A stretch of 64,000 nucleotides of DNA from NCBI GenBank assembly GCA_026391695.1, contig JAPLDP010000071.1:1-64000 (forward strand), written 5' to 3'. Under the pieces are notes generated by a model, which saw nothing but the letters and a program-made list of their open reading frames with translations, did not search any database and was not told the origin of the DNA. The position numbers and the translations under genes were made by a program. This stretch comes from Bacteroidota bacterium. GTDB taxonomy: Bacteria; Bacteroidota; Bacteroidia; Bacteroidales; JAGONC01. Shown here piece by piece: positions 1 to 8,427 of this stretch; the first letter of the stretch is position 1, and every line of letters starts with the position of its first letter.

Positions 1-137
1 CTTTCGCAAACTTGGTCTTTCCGGTCTTTCCGAGGTTTACTCTAAATCTTTATCTTTACGAACCGCCGTATGCCGAACGGCACATACGGTGGTGTGAGAG
101 GACAGTGAGTGAATTAATCACTCACTTCCTACTCGAT
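1..137 (+). mobile_element. 3' end of a group II intron (domains V and VI)
   Basis: Positions 60-94 fold as a domain V hairpin: ACCGCC.. pairs with ..GGTGGT, there is a G-T wobble at 65/90, a CGC catalytic-triad candidate at 64-66, a two-base A-C bulge at 82-83 and a four-base loop at 75-78. Positions 96-134 fold as domain VI: GAG, AGGA and GTGAGTGA pair with TCACTCAC, TCCT and CTC. This leaves a single bulged A131 as the branch point, seven bases from an AT 3' end at 137. The intron body and any reverse transcriptase lie left of the window. Bases 1-59 hold a tandem GGTCTTTCC pair (14-22, 23-31) and no gene I can support. The exact 3' boundary is inferred. Confidence 0.8.
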
Positions 138-214
138 TATATCATAAGTTTATTTATTACAGCATTTTTTTATCTTTAAAGGGTCAAATTATAGAATATA
201 TCAATCAATCTTTA

Positions 215-2203
215 ATGAAAACTGTACACTCAACCCAAGGCCGGTCCGAATTATTGGATAAAGCAGATTCGTGGATTACAAAATACAGCTCCATATTTCT
301 ATGGGCGGCAATGCTGCTGACTACCATTTTTACTCTGTTAATGATGGACATAAAAGTAAGCACAGGAGGGGACGATGCCACCTATATTCTTCGGGCATAT
401 GACTTTATCCATCATTTCTTCTATCCCTCATTTCAGGGACCCCTTTACCCCATCATTTTAAGCCCTTTCATTCTGATTTTCGGTATCAATTTGCTGGTAT
501 TAAAGGCATTATCTTTTTTATTCCTGCTTGGTTTTATGTACTTTTTTTATAAATTATTTATCGGGAAAGTGCCGTCAGTAATCCTCATTTCTGCACTGAT
601 TATTAGTTCAGTGTGTGGTTTGCTTTTGTATTATGGAATCCAGACTTATTCTGAAACGTTTTTTATGTTTTTGCAAATACTTCTGTTCTATGTATTCTTT
701 AAATACTTTATCAACAGGGAAGTACAGAAGTTATCATTGAAAGAAAATTATAGGGCTTATTTACTTTTAGGTTTCATGATATTTGTTTCATCCCTGGCAC
801 GCAGCATCGGTTACGCCACTATTATAGCAGTTATATTGTATTTTATCCTGAAAAAACAATGGAAGCCTGTTCTTTGGATCATCATCAGCTTCCTGTTGTT
901 CACTCTCACCTTCAGCGCTCTGAGGACCATCATTTGGCATACTAACCAGATACAATTTCAGTCACAAGCCCTGACATTATTCTTAAAACATCCTTACAAT
1001 CCTGAATATGGGAATGAAAATGTGGCTGGATTTATTAAGCGATTTTATGATAACTCCCAGTCTTATCTTTCAAAAGATCTCTATATCTTTCTGGGACTCA
1101 CCTCAGAATCAAGCAAACCATTCATTTTACTGTCCATTATTGCTTTTTTATTATTTATTCTTGCTTTCTATCATGCATTTCGTAGAAACAGATACCTGCT
1201 TTTCACGGGAATTTATCTTCTATTGATGATCGGCATCACATTTATTATTTTACAGAACCTCTGGCATCAATATCGGCTTATTGTCATTTTTCTTCCTTGG
1301 ATATTATTGTTTTGTTTTTCAGGGATTTATTTTCTGACTAAAAGTAAAATGTTAAGAAAGCTGCAGTTTTTACCGATAATACTTATGATATGCCTTTTTC
1401 TGACTTCCTTTTCAAGAACTGTTCATTTATCTGTACTGAATATGCCTGCTCTTAAAGCGTATATAATGGGTAATAACCTGTATGGATATACACCTGATTG
1501 GATTAATTATATAAAAATCAGTCAGTGGGCCTCAAAAAATATACCCCAGGATAAAGTAATCGGCTGCAGGAAAGCATCGGTATCATTTATCCATACAAAT
1601 GGCAGATATTTCGCCTCAATAGATAAGGTGCCCAGTACGAACCTGAAAAGCTACCTTGATAAGCTTAGTACTTTAAGAGGGAAATACATCATCATAAATG
1701 AGGATGATCTGGGGAAAATTCCCTCTACTGGCAGGTTCACTATTGATCTGATACAAAGCACAGATGCCTTGCTTCAGAGCATTACTTATGATCAAACCGG
1801 CATAGGTTTTCACACTTACAATTTCAGAGTCTATTTACTGCCAGATAGTCTCAGCGATGTCCTGAAATTTGGCCTAAGTGATTATGGCATTCCCTTTGAA
1901 ACTGATATTGATATTTTGTTCAATAAACTGCGTAATGAAGTCAAAGATTATCTCGTGTATGAACCTGATCAATTGCTCGGTAATCTGAGAAATAGGAAAA
2001 TTGACTATCTCATTCTGGCCAGCCTGCGAAGAAATCCTAACCAAAAAACAAACATAACAATCAATACTGTGGAACGATATGTCAGCTTTATTCAGTCCAA
2101 ATACCCTAATCTCTTCCGAAAAATCCATCAGATTGGTTCAGAAGATGATGAACCGGCCGCTGTTATTGAGATATTATATAACAGTATCTCAGGCAATAAG
2201 TGA
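215..2203 (+). CDS. GT39-like polytopic glycosyltransferase
   Basis: A 662-residue integral membrane protein. A first transmembrane helix near residues 27-45 is followed by an acidic loop with GGDD at 51-54, the position where ArnT/PMT-type GT-C enzymes carry their catalytic Asp. About ten further hydrophobic helices follow, then a soluble C-terminal domain from about residue 420. Family knowledge implies transfer of a sugar from a polyprenyl-phosphate donor on the periplasmic side; donor and acceptor cannot be read from sequence. The next gene, a methyltransferase-GT2 fusion, starts 46 bp downstream, and its GT2 half resembles polyprenyl-phosphate sugar synthases, so the pair may supply and use one lipid-linked sugar. 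The ATG at 215 is the first in frame. Confidence 0.8.
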   Translation: MKTVHSTQGRSELLDKADSWITKYSSIFLWAAMLLTTIFTLLMMDIKVSTGGDDATYILRAYDFIHHFFYPSFQGPLYPIILSPFILIFGINLLVLKALSFLFLLGFMYFFYKLFIGKVPSVILISALIISSVCGLLLYYGIQTYSETFFMFLQILLFYVFFKYFINREVQKLSLKENYRAYLLLGFMIFVSSLARSIGYATIIAVILYFILKKQWKPVLWIIISFLLFTLTFSALRTIIWHTNQIQFQSQALTLFLKHPYNPEYGNENVAGFIKRFYDNSQSYLSKDLYIFLGLTSESSKPFILLSIIAFLLFILAFYHAFRRNRYLLFTGIYLLLMIGITFIILQNLWHQYRLIVIFLPWILLFCFSGIYFLTKSKMLRKLQFLPIILMICLFLTSFSRTVHLSVLNMPALKAYIMGNNLYGYTPDWINYIKISQWASKNIPQDKVIGCRKASVSFIHTNGRYFASIDKVPSTNLKSYLDKLSTLRGKYIIINEDDLGKIPSTGRFTIDLIQSTDALLQSITYDQTGIGFHTYNFRVYLLPDSLSDVLKFGLSDYGIPFETDIDILFNKLRNEVKDYLVYEPDQLLGNLRNRKIDYLILASLRRNPNQKTNITINTVERYVSFIQSKYPNLFRKIHQIGSEDDEPAAVIEILYNSISGNK

Positions 2204-2249
2204 AAAAATATACATTCGGGATTCGAAAATAAGTAAACATGGATAATTG

Positions 2250-3662
2250 ATGAAAATGAATAAGGACTATTTTGATTTACAGGCAACAACAAGAATCAAA
2301 TACCGGAAAAATAGATCCTATTATTGGGATTCTATCACTCGTTATTGTAATTATTTTTTGCATGATGATCTTTCAGTCCTTGAAATTGGCTGTGGTACCG
2401 GTGAACTTATAGCATCTGTAAAGGGAAAACGCAAGGTTGGGATTGATTTCAGCGATGCCATGGTGTCAAAAGCCAGGGAGCAGTTCCCGCAAACCGAGTT
2501 CCATGTGATGGAAGCCGAACATCTCCATCTGGATGAAAAGTTCGATGTGATTATACTCTCCAATCTGATCGGCTACCTGAATGATATCCAGGGAGCATTC
2601 CATGAACTTCACAAAGTTTGCCACGATCGCACAAGAATCATTATCACCTATTATAGTTTTCTCTGGGAGCCATTCATCCGTCTGGCGGAATTCATTCATA
2701 TCAAGAAAAGGGCTCCATACCAAAACTGGCTTTCGACAAAAGATATTATTAATTTACTTTATCTCTCAGGCTTTGAGACATACCGGTACAACCGCAGTCT
2801 GCTTGTCCCCTTTAACATTCCGCTTCTCAGCTGGTTCTTTAATAATTTTCTTGGCCGGCTTCCCCTGTTCAATCTTCTGACATTGAACAGGTATGTCTTT
2901 GCCAGGCCATTTCCTGATACCAACAGGCTCTCAGATAAAAAGTATTCGGTTTCTGTTGTAATTCCTGCACGGAATGAAATGGGTAATATAGGGACTGCCT
3001 TAGAACGTCTTCCGGAATTTGGCAAACATCTGGAAATCATTTTTATAGAAGGTCACTCTTCAGATAATACATGGGATGGGATACAGGCTGTTCAAAAAAA
3101 CCATTTGCTTACACATGATATTAAAATAGCCCGTCAGGATGGCAAAGGAAAAGGAGATGCGGTGCGCAAGGGTTTCTCTCTGGCAACAGGCGATATCCTG
3201 ATGATTCTTGATGCTGATCTCACAGTTCGCCCTGAGGATCTTCCAAAATTTTATGATGCCATTGCCTCAGGAAAAGGTGAATTTATCAATGGCTCAAGGT
3301 TAGTTTATCCCCTTGAAAAACATGCCATGCGTTTTCTTAATACCCTTGGGAATAAATTCTTCAGCGTCATGTTCTCATGGATACTTGAACAACCCATTAA
3401 AGATACATTATGCGGAACGAAGGTTCTCTTTAGGGAGGATTATATGAAACTGATCAAAAACAGGATCTTTTTTGGGGATTTTGATCCTTTCAGCGATTTC
3501 GACCTGTTATTTGGAGCTTTTAAATTGAATCTTAAGATTGTTGATTTGCCTGTACGATATCATGAGCGAAAATATGGCTCTACGAATATATCAAGATTTA
3601 AGCATGGCTTGTTATTGCTGCGTATGTTGGTATATGCAGCAGGTAAGATCAAATTTTATTGA
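2250..3662 (+). CDS. Methyltransferase-GT2 glycosyltransferase fusion
   Basis: Two domains in one 470-residue chain. Residues 1-215 are a class I SAM methyltransferase with motif I LEIGCGTG at 44-51. Residues 234-470 are a family 2 glycosyltransferase (DPM1/DPG-synthase-like) opening with VSVVIPARNE at 234-243 and carrying the metal-binding DAD at 321-323. The frame opens with a TTG at 2247; I prefer the ATG at 2250 (a further ATG lies at 2256). The gene follows the GT39 protein by 46 bp, so donor synthesis and transfer are probably linked. The methyl acceptor is unknown. The last 7 bp overlap the convergent DUF3109 gene. Confidence 0.8.
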   Translation: MKMNKDYFDLQATTRIKYRKNRSYYWDSITRYCNYFLHDDLSVLEIGCGTGELIASVKGKRKVGIDFSDAMVSKAREQFPQTEFHVMEAEHLHLDEKFDVIILSNLIGYLNDIQGAFHELHKVCHDRTRIIITYYSFLWEPFIRLAEFIHIKKRAPYQNWLSTKDIINLLYLSGFETYRYNRSLLVPFNIPLLSWFFNNFLGRLPLFNLLTLNRYVFARPFPDTNRLSDKKYSVSVVIPARNEMGNIGTALERLPEFGKHLEIIFIEGHSSDNTWDGIQAVQKNHLLTHDIKIARQDGKGKGDAVRKGFSLATGDILMILDADLTVRPEDLPKFYDAIASGKGEFINGSRLVYPLEKHAMRFLNTLGNKFFSVMFSWILEQPIKDTLCGTKVLFREDYMKLIKNRIFFGDFDPFSDFDLLFGAFKLNLKIVDLPVRYHERKYGSTNISRFKHGLLLLRMLVYAAGKIKFY

Positions 3663-4228
3663 TTTCCGGCTTTATCGTTTTTAATCCGCAGTATCTTCTT
3701 GAACCATTTATCTCCATATTTCCTGATAAGAGGCTCTTTTAAAAACTGAAATATATAGGTGTCATCCTTTATACCCTTTTTTAGTGCACTGGAACAAACT
3801 GACCAGGAATGATAATTCAAAGCATCGCAATTGTTAAAACATTGTATTCGTATGGGATAGAGATGGCAGGAAACAGGCTTCCGGAACCTGATTTTCTTTT
3901 CGTCATAGGCTTTTTCAATAGCACATCGGGCAACACCATTTTCGAAAAAAACAAAAGCACATTCCAAATCATTGACAAGAGGGGTGACGAAATGTCCATG
4001 AATGTCATAGTCAAAAACTCCGGATCGGGCAATAACACTAATCCCTGCAGGAGTCATGAAGGATTTTATTTGTTCGATATAATCTTCCAGGAGTGAAATC
4101 TCTTCAATTTCCAGGGGAGCACCGGCATCACCTTCAACACAGCAGGCTCCATGACAAGTCCCCAGATCGCAGGCAAATTTTACGTTCAGAATATCTTCTG
4201 AAATACTGGTATTTTCAATAATAATCAT
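3656..4228 (-). CDS. DUF3109 cysteine-rich protein
   Basis: A 190-residue protein recognisable as DUF3109, a Bacteroidota family related to YkgJ-type cysteine-cluster proteins. The conserved Cys are visible: CDLGTCHGACC near residues 20-30, a Cys pair in CAFVFFENGVARC, and Cys in PVSCHLYP. They probably bind an Fe-S cluster or zinc. There is no signal peptide, so it is cytoplasmic. Function is unknown. It sits 9 bp downstream of a Nudix gene on the same strand, which suggests cotranscription. Its 3' end overlaps the opposite-strand fusion gene by 7 bp. Confidence 0.8.
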   Translation of the reverse strand: MIIIENTSISEDILNVKFACDLGTCHGACCVEGDAGAPLEIEEISLLEDYIEQIKSFMTPAGISVIARSGVFDYDIHGHFVTPLVNDLECAFVFFENGVARCAIEKAYDEKKIRFRKPVSCHLYPIRIQCFNNCDALNYHSWSVCSSALKKGIKDDTYIFQFLKEPLIRKYGDKWFKKILRIKNDKAGNQ

Positions 4229-4237
4229 TTAAACAAG

Positions 4238-4696
4238 TCAGAAAGTTGGGTCTTGTATCTTTCCATTGAATACGAGTCGATGTAATGCCATATTCACAAT
4301 TTGATTATGGTCAAAAGCCATTAACGGTAAATAATTGATAGAATACCATTGGGCATCGCGAGCATCATCACCAGCTTTCGGAATCGTCACGGCATCTGCA
4401 AAGCCATAATAGGCTACCGATATGGTTCTACCGCGTGGATCACGGCCTAATGCGCTAAAAGTATGAAACTGATGAAGATGGATGCCGGTCAATCCCGTTT
4501 CCTCCCATAGCTCACGCTCAATGGCTTCCTCAAGGGTCTCATTGATATCCATAAAACCACCGGGAAGTGCCCACATACCCTCAAAGGGAGGCTTGTCACG
4601 CTGAATAAGCAGAATTGACAGCTGACCACTCTCCTTTCGTAAAATTATCGCATCAACTGTTAATGCAGGCCGTTGATAATCATAGGTATAAGGCAT
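4238..4696 (-). CDS. Nudix hydrolase
   Basis: A 152-residue single-domain protein with a complete Nudix box at residues 47-69 (G, five residues, E, seven residues, RELWEETGL). The family hydrolyses nucleoside diphosphates linked to another moiety. The N-terminal region with LTVDAIIL and the downstream GRDPRGRTISVAYYGF segment resemble the ADP-ribose pyrophosphatase/NrtR Nudix branch. There is no C-terminal winged helix, so an enzyme is more likely than a regulator. DUF3109 follows 9 bp downstream. Substrate is uncertain. Confidence 0.85.
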   Translation of the reverse strand: MPYTYDYQRPALTVDAIILRKESGQLSILLIQRDKPPFEGMWALPGGFMDINETLEEAIERELWEETGLTGIHLHQFHTFSALGRDPRGRTISVAYYGFADAVTIPKAGDDARDAQWYSINYLPLMAFDHNQIVNMALHRLVFNGKIQDPTF

Positions 4697-4793
4697 ATTA
4701 TTAAATTATGACCACAATTCACCATATGCACTCTATATTATTTGCTGATGATCAACTTTGTGTTTTATATAAACATCGGCTCCTTCGACTTGT

Positions 4794-4814
4794 AATCCCG
4801 ACTAAGTCGGGATT
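4794..4814. repeat. Perfect 21-bp palindrome
   Basis: AATCCCGACT and AGTCGGGATT are exact reverse complements around a single A at 4804. It lies in the spacer downstream of the umuD-like gene. No T-run follows on either strand, so it does not look like an intrinsic terminator. It is probably a dispersed palindromic repeat. Confidence 0.65.
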
Positions 4815-4861
4815 TCGCTCAACTGCGTTTCGCTCAACTTGTAGCTTGTAGCTTGAAGCTT
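4814..4861. repeat. Quasi-periodic intergenic repeat
   Basis: TTTCGCTCAACT occurs twice (starts near 4814 and 4828). It is followed by CTTGTAG, CTTGTAG and CTTGAAG units up to 4861. The reverse complement of the last part recurs at 35608-35627. It resembles other short word-like repeats in this window. Confidence 0.6.
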
Positions 4862-4864
4862 ACT

Positions 4865-5323
4865 TTATAATTTATGAACAGCAAATGTTACAATACCCCA
4901 AATCTTAAAATCCATCTCGGCCGTTATTTCGATGGCTTTGAATTCCTCATTCTCCGGAACAAGAAAATACTTATTTCCTCTTTTGCTGATTCTTTTTACT
5001 GTAAATTCACCATCTATCACACCAATGACAATTTTTCCATCTCTGGATTCAAGAGAACGGTCGACAACCAGCAAATCTCCATCATAAATACCCGCTTTTA
5101 TCATAGAGTTTCCATGTACCTTGACAATGAATGTGGCAGCTGGATTTTTAATAAGGTATTCGTTGATATCCAGTTTCTTATCTATAAAATCTTCCGCAGG
5201 TGAAGGGAACCCGGCTGAAATTCTTGTAGAATATAATGGCAACTCCTTTGGATCAATATTATCCGTTTTGGAAATCTCGAGGATTGGATTTTCAGTAATT
5301 CCCTGATGTTTTTTTAAGGCCAT
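4865..5323 (-). CDS. umuD: UmuD/LexA-like S24 autoprotease (lone UmuD)
   Basis: 152 residues from the chosen ATG, close to the usual UmuD length. The self-cleavage site Ala37-Gly38 lies in RISAGFP, the nucleophile Ser73 in HGNSMIKAG, and the general-base Lys110 in FTVKRIS. There is no N-terminal DNA-binding domain, so it is UmuD rather than LexA. After RecA-stimulated cleavage UmuD assists polymerase V (UmuC), but no umuC lies beside it. The open frame extends upstream to a TTG at 5386, but that codon overlaps a TAACTTTG promoter box at 5384-5391, so the ATG at 5323 is the better start. Confidence 0.85.
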   Translation of the reverse strand: MALKKHQGITENPILEISKTDNIDPKELPLYSTRISAGFPSPAEDFIDKKLDINEYLIKNPAATFIVKVHGNSMIKAGIYDGDLLVVDRSLESRDGKIVIGVIDGEFTVKRISKRGNKYFLVPENEEFKAIEITAEMDFKIWGIVTFAVHKL

Positions 5324-5383
5324 GCGCTTATGCTTTATAAAGATAAACTGTATGTTGCCAATTCTGGAGATGGTTGCCAGACA

Positions 5384-5418
5384 CAAAGTTACTTAAATGA
5401 TAAAGTGACAGTCACCAA
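5384..5418 (-). promoter_or_regulatory. Promoter -7 box and palindromic operator for umuD
   Basis: On the minus strand TAACTTTG (5384-5391) matches the Bacteroidetes -7 consensus. An 11-bp perfect palindrome, GTGACAGTCAC on the plus strand, lies just upstream at 5405-5415. A TTG at 5416-5418 sits 24 nt from the -7 box, longer than usual. The palindrome is placed where a repressor would block RNA polymerase; that LexA binds it is inference. Confidence 0.45.
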
Positions 5419-5427
5419 GTCAGTAAA

Positions 5428-5456
5428 ATAAAAAAAATCCCGCCTTTCGACGGGAG
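5428..5456 (-). terminator. Intrinsic terminator of the repeat-protein gene
   Basis: On the minus strand TCCCG and CGGGA (arms at 5438-5442 and 5451-5455) form a short stem followed by eight T residues. It begins about 33 bp after the stop codon at 5489. Confidence 0.65.
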
Positions 5457-5488
5457 GAGATATATAGGGAGATAAACAGGGAAAAAGG

Positions 5489-6259
5489 TCATTGTAACCT
5501 GAAGTCGAATCGGGCATAGTAGTCTTTGCCAACTTCAACTATTCCTTTTGTGAGCCTGATTTCTTCGAGGATCCCAACAACATAATTTTTTAATTCGTCA
5601 CTGTTTGAGCTGGCTTCACCAACCTCAATGTAACCCTCTTCATTATATGAAAAATTGACTGCCACAGAGCCTTCAATCTGGAACTTTCGGGTATTCTCGG
5701 GATATTTGAGATACTCCGCAAACATTTGTTTTGTATCCCAAGGGATGTCATCAATATATCCTTCGTCCTGTAAATCAAATGATTCAATAAGATAATTTTT
5801 ATCGTTTTTTTCAGTGAAAATGACTAATGAATCAAATGATTTATAAATGCTTTCCGTATCAAATGGAATATCATCGATGTATGCCTCTTCCTCAACATCG
5901 AAAGTTCTCAATGCTGGATTGATGACGAAAAATCCATAGTTTGTATTACTGGCAATATCATAAGAATTGAATGGGATATCATCAATGTATTTTTCTTCCT
6001 CAAGCAAAGGAGAATAACCATAAATGACATGGCAACCAAGTTCATCATTCGCCTCCGCGAAAATCCTTTTTGTATCAAAGGGAATGTCATTAATATAGGC
6101 TTCTTCCTTTAGTTCAAATTTAGCCGATAATGCCGCAACATTTAATGAAATGGCATTATAAGGATATGATTTACCGGGATCATGATCTGAATCAGCCTGC
6201 AAGCTGAAAGGAAATGTGAAGATAATGGTGAATAAAAGTAAGGCAATTATTGTTTTCAT
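5489..6259 (-). CDS. Exported protein with four YIDDIPF repeats
   Basis: 256 residues starting at MKTIIALLLF; an alternative start four codons earlier (6271) is less signal-like. A signal peptide ends near QADSDHD. The body has four spaced copies of an E-x-x-Y-I-[ND]-D-I-P-[FW]-[DN]-[TS] motif: EEAYINDIPFDT, EEKYIDDIPFNS, EEAYIDDIPFDT and DEGYIDDIPWDT. A degenerate fifth, NEEGYIEVGEA, follows. Spacing is about 40 residues between neighbours, each motif followed by a short amphipathic stretch. The C-terminal part after the fifth copy resembles the end of a TonB-C/energy-transducer fold (an impression only). I do not recognise a characterised family. It probably acts in the periplasm or on the surface. 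Confidence 0.7.
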   Translation of the reverse strand: MKTIIALLLFTIIFTFPFSLQADSDHDPGKSYPYNAISLNVAALSAKFELKEEAYINDIPFDTKRIFAEANDELGCHVIYGYSPLLEEEKYIDDIPFNSYDIASNTNYGFFVINPALRTFDVEEEAYIDDIPFDTESIYKSFDSLVIFTEKNDKNYLIESFDLQDEGYIDDIPWDTKQMFAEYLKYPENTRKFQIEGSVAVNFSYNEEGYIEVGEASSNSDELKNYVVGILEEIRLTKGIVEVGKDYYARFDFRLQ

Positions 6260-6417
6260 GGCTGGTGGCATTTAAGGATGATCACACGAAGGCCATAACA
6301 ACATCTATAATGCCACAGTTGGTAAATTACTGAAATACAATTTATTATAAATTATACTACCTCGTTTTATTATATATTTTTGTGTTCACTTGGTAACACT
6401 TTTGTTCAGATTCGAAC

Positions 6418-6437
6418 AAAAAAAGCCTGAGAAAGGC
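6418..6437 (-). terminator. Intrinsic terminator of rsmI
   Basis: On the minus strand GCCT (6434-6437) pairs with AGGC (6425-6428), followed by a run of seven T residues. It lies about 38 bp past the rsmI stop. Confidence 0.55.
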
Positions 6438-6474
6438 GATACTTACGGGTTTTTCGGCAATTATTATGAAAACA

Positions 6475-7146
6475 CTATTTTTTCCCCTCGACGATGATAA
6501 CGATTTCTCCTTTGATTTTTTTTTCTTTAAAATATTCTATCAATTCTGAAAGGAGGCCTCGCTTTGTTTCTTCATGGATTTTAGTGATTTCACGTGATAC
6601 TGATGCTTTCCTGTTGTCGCCAAAATATTCTGCCAGTTGTTTAAGGGTTCTTAACAGACGGTAGGGTGATTCAAAGAACACTATCGTATATGGCTGTTTA
6701 GCCAACTCTTTCAGTTCCTTCTGTCGTCCCTTTTTCTGAGGCAGGAAGCCCTCAAAAAGGAAGCAATCATTCGGAATTCCTGAGTTGACAAGAGCAGGGA
6801 CAAATGCAGTTGGACCAGGAAGACATTCCACAATAATATCTTTTTTGATGCATTCCCTGACTAACAAAAATCCCGGATCAGAGATGCCTGGTGTGCCTGC
6901 ATCACTCACCAGTGCGATATTTTCCCCGTTTAAAATCCTTTCGGTAATTGTTTCCAGGCTGCGGTGTTCATTGAACTTGTGATGGGACATAAGCCTGGTA
7001 GTGATTGCATAATGTTTAAGTAAAATCCCTGTTGTCCGTGTGTCTTCGGCCAGGATTATATCGACTTCTTTCAGTACTCTGAGAGCCCTTAATGTAATGT
7101 CCTCCAAATTACCTATTGGAGTGGGAACAAGGTACAATTTACTCAT
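6475..7146 (-). CDS. rsmI: 16S rRNA (cytidine1402-2'-O)-methyltransferase
   Basis: A 223-residue tetrapyrrole-methylase-fold enzyme. Diagnostic segments are LVPTPIGNLEDITLRAL at the N-terminus, the AEDTR loop, and SDAGTPGISDPG, which binds SAM. It methylates the 2'-OH of C1402 in 16S rRNA at the ribosomal decoding centre. It ends after the core domain and lacks the longer C-terminal extension of some homologues, as is common in Bacteroidota. The M28 peptidase gene ends 6 bp upstream, so they may be cotranscribed. A T-run hairpin follows. Confidence 0.93.
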   Translation of the reverse strand: MSKLYLVPTPIGNLEDITLRALRVLKEVDIILAEDTRTTGILLKHYAITTRLMSHHKFNEHRSLETITERILNGENIALVSDAGTPGISDPGFLLVRECIKKDIIVECLPGPTAFVPALVNSGIPNDCFLFEGFLPQKKGRQKELKELAKQPYTIVFFESPYRLLRTLKQLAEYFGDNRKASVSREITKIHEETKRGLLSELIEYFKEKKIKGEIVIIVEGKK

Positions 7147-7152
7147 GCATAT

Positions 7153-8427
7153 TTATTTTGCTATCAACGACACAAAGTTTGTCATTAAGCGGAAAAGATC
7201 ATCATATTTTGTAAATGGCAATCCGCATGCCTTATCATTTAAATTATGATATTCAGAATATTCATTTCCCAGCGAATAAATAAAAAATGCCGGTACTCCT
7301 TTTTCGAAGAAAAAGTACTGATCACTGTTTGGGGCAGCAGGTCGTTTCTTGATTTCTTTCAGCAGCTTGTATTCTTCATTAATTTTTGTCAGAAGCTCGA
7401 ATGGATTCTCCAGATTTGATCCATTGACCACCATGATACCATCGCTGCCTGTGCCAACTAGGTCAAGATTAATGAGGAAGCAGATATCTTCAAGGGGGAA
7501 AACAGGATGTTCAGTGTAATATTTTGATCCGCGTAATCCCAGTTCTTCACCACCAAATAGAATGAATGCAATAGAAATATCAGGCTGATTCTCGGGTCGT
7601 GCATAATACCTCGCCAGGTTGAGTACCATTGCCACACCGCTGCCATTATCATGTGCTCCGGGAAAATAGGTCTTTCCCCCCATTTTGCCCAGATGATCAT
7701 AATGAGCAGTAAAGACAATAAAATTTTTTGTATCGGTTTTTCCTTTGATATACCCGATAATATTTTGGGATATGTAATCCGGATAGAAGCGGTTCTTTAT
7801 CTTAAGAGTAATTGTTTTTAAAGTCGCCGGAAAAATGTCTCTCCTGGCTTCAATCACAACAAAATCCCTGATGTGATAACTATCAGACATTCGCCAGGAT
7901 AGTTTACTGTCGGTGAGAAAAATAACTCCTTTCTCATGAAACCAGTTGGTATCTCGTAATCCTGCATTTTTAATATCCGTAATGATGAACTTTTCATGTA
8001 AGTCGGATGTATCGATTAATTCATTAATCCTTCTGTTGCTATCGGGGAATTTTTCAAGGTACACCGTTTTGAAGGTTCCTGAGATACCAGGTGATGATGA
8101 GGCTATCAGGTAATCAATGCCCGGTATGAGGGATTGTCCATCGATCCTGAAAGTGAGTTTGAAGGGAAATGTGTTGACAGGGAAAGAGAAGTGTTGAAGG
8201 TATCCCAAGGGAAATGATTGTACCCCGTTTTTTATTAATTCGTTTTGAATGAACTGTGCTGACTTTTTATCCCCTTTATTCACGTATCCCCTTCCTTTCA
8301 GAGCCGGGGATGAAAGTATACTAACAACATGGCGGACATATTCAATATCCTGAGCTGAAGTAAATAAATTCACTAGGGTTAAAATAACTACCGCCAGGAT
8401 CTTGAACATCTTTTCAGGGATTTTCAC
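7153..8427 (-). CDS. Secreted M28-family zinc aminopeptidase
   Basis: 424 residues with a signal peptide ending at FTSAQ (residue 26). The co-catalytic dizinc site is complete: H242 in TAHYDHLG, D260 in GAHDNGSG, the catalytic Glu pair in GGEELGL (294-295), D322 in NLDLVG and a C-terminal His in YSEYHNL. The family removes N-terminal amino acids or dipeptides. The GTG start at 8427 overlaps the upstream stop in a GTGA arrangement (8424-8427), which suggests translational coupling; an internal ATG at 8409 is possible. Peptide scavenging in the periplasm is the likely role. Confidence 0.88.
   Translation of the reverse strand: MKIPEKMFKILAVVILTLVNLFTSAQDIEYVRHVVSILSSPALKGRGYVNKGDKKSAQFIQNELIKNGVQSFPLGYLQHFSFPVNTFPFKLTFRIDGQSLIPGIDYLIASSSPGISGTFKTVYLEKFPDSNRRINELIDTSDLHEKFIITDIKNAGLRDTNWFHEKGVIFLTDSKLSWRMSDSYHIRDFVVIEARRDIFPATLKTITLKIKNRFYPDYISQNIIGYIKGKTDTKNFIVFTAHYDHLGKMGGKTYFPGAHDNGSGVAMVLNLARYYARPENQPDISIAFILFGGEELGLRGSKYYTEHPVFPLEDICFLINLDLVGTGSDGIMVVNGSNLENPFELLTKINEEYKLLKEIKKRPAAPNSDQYFFFEKGVPAFFIYSLGNEYSEYHNLNDKACGLPFTKYDDLFRLMTNFVSLIAK

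Noticed and set aside
4865-5386. LexA repressor, or the longer 173-residue start
   Set aside because: No DNA-binding domain, and the longer start overlaps the -7 promoter box.
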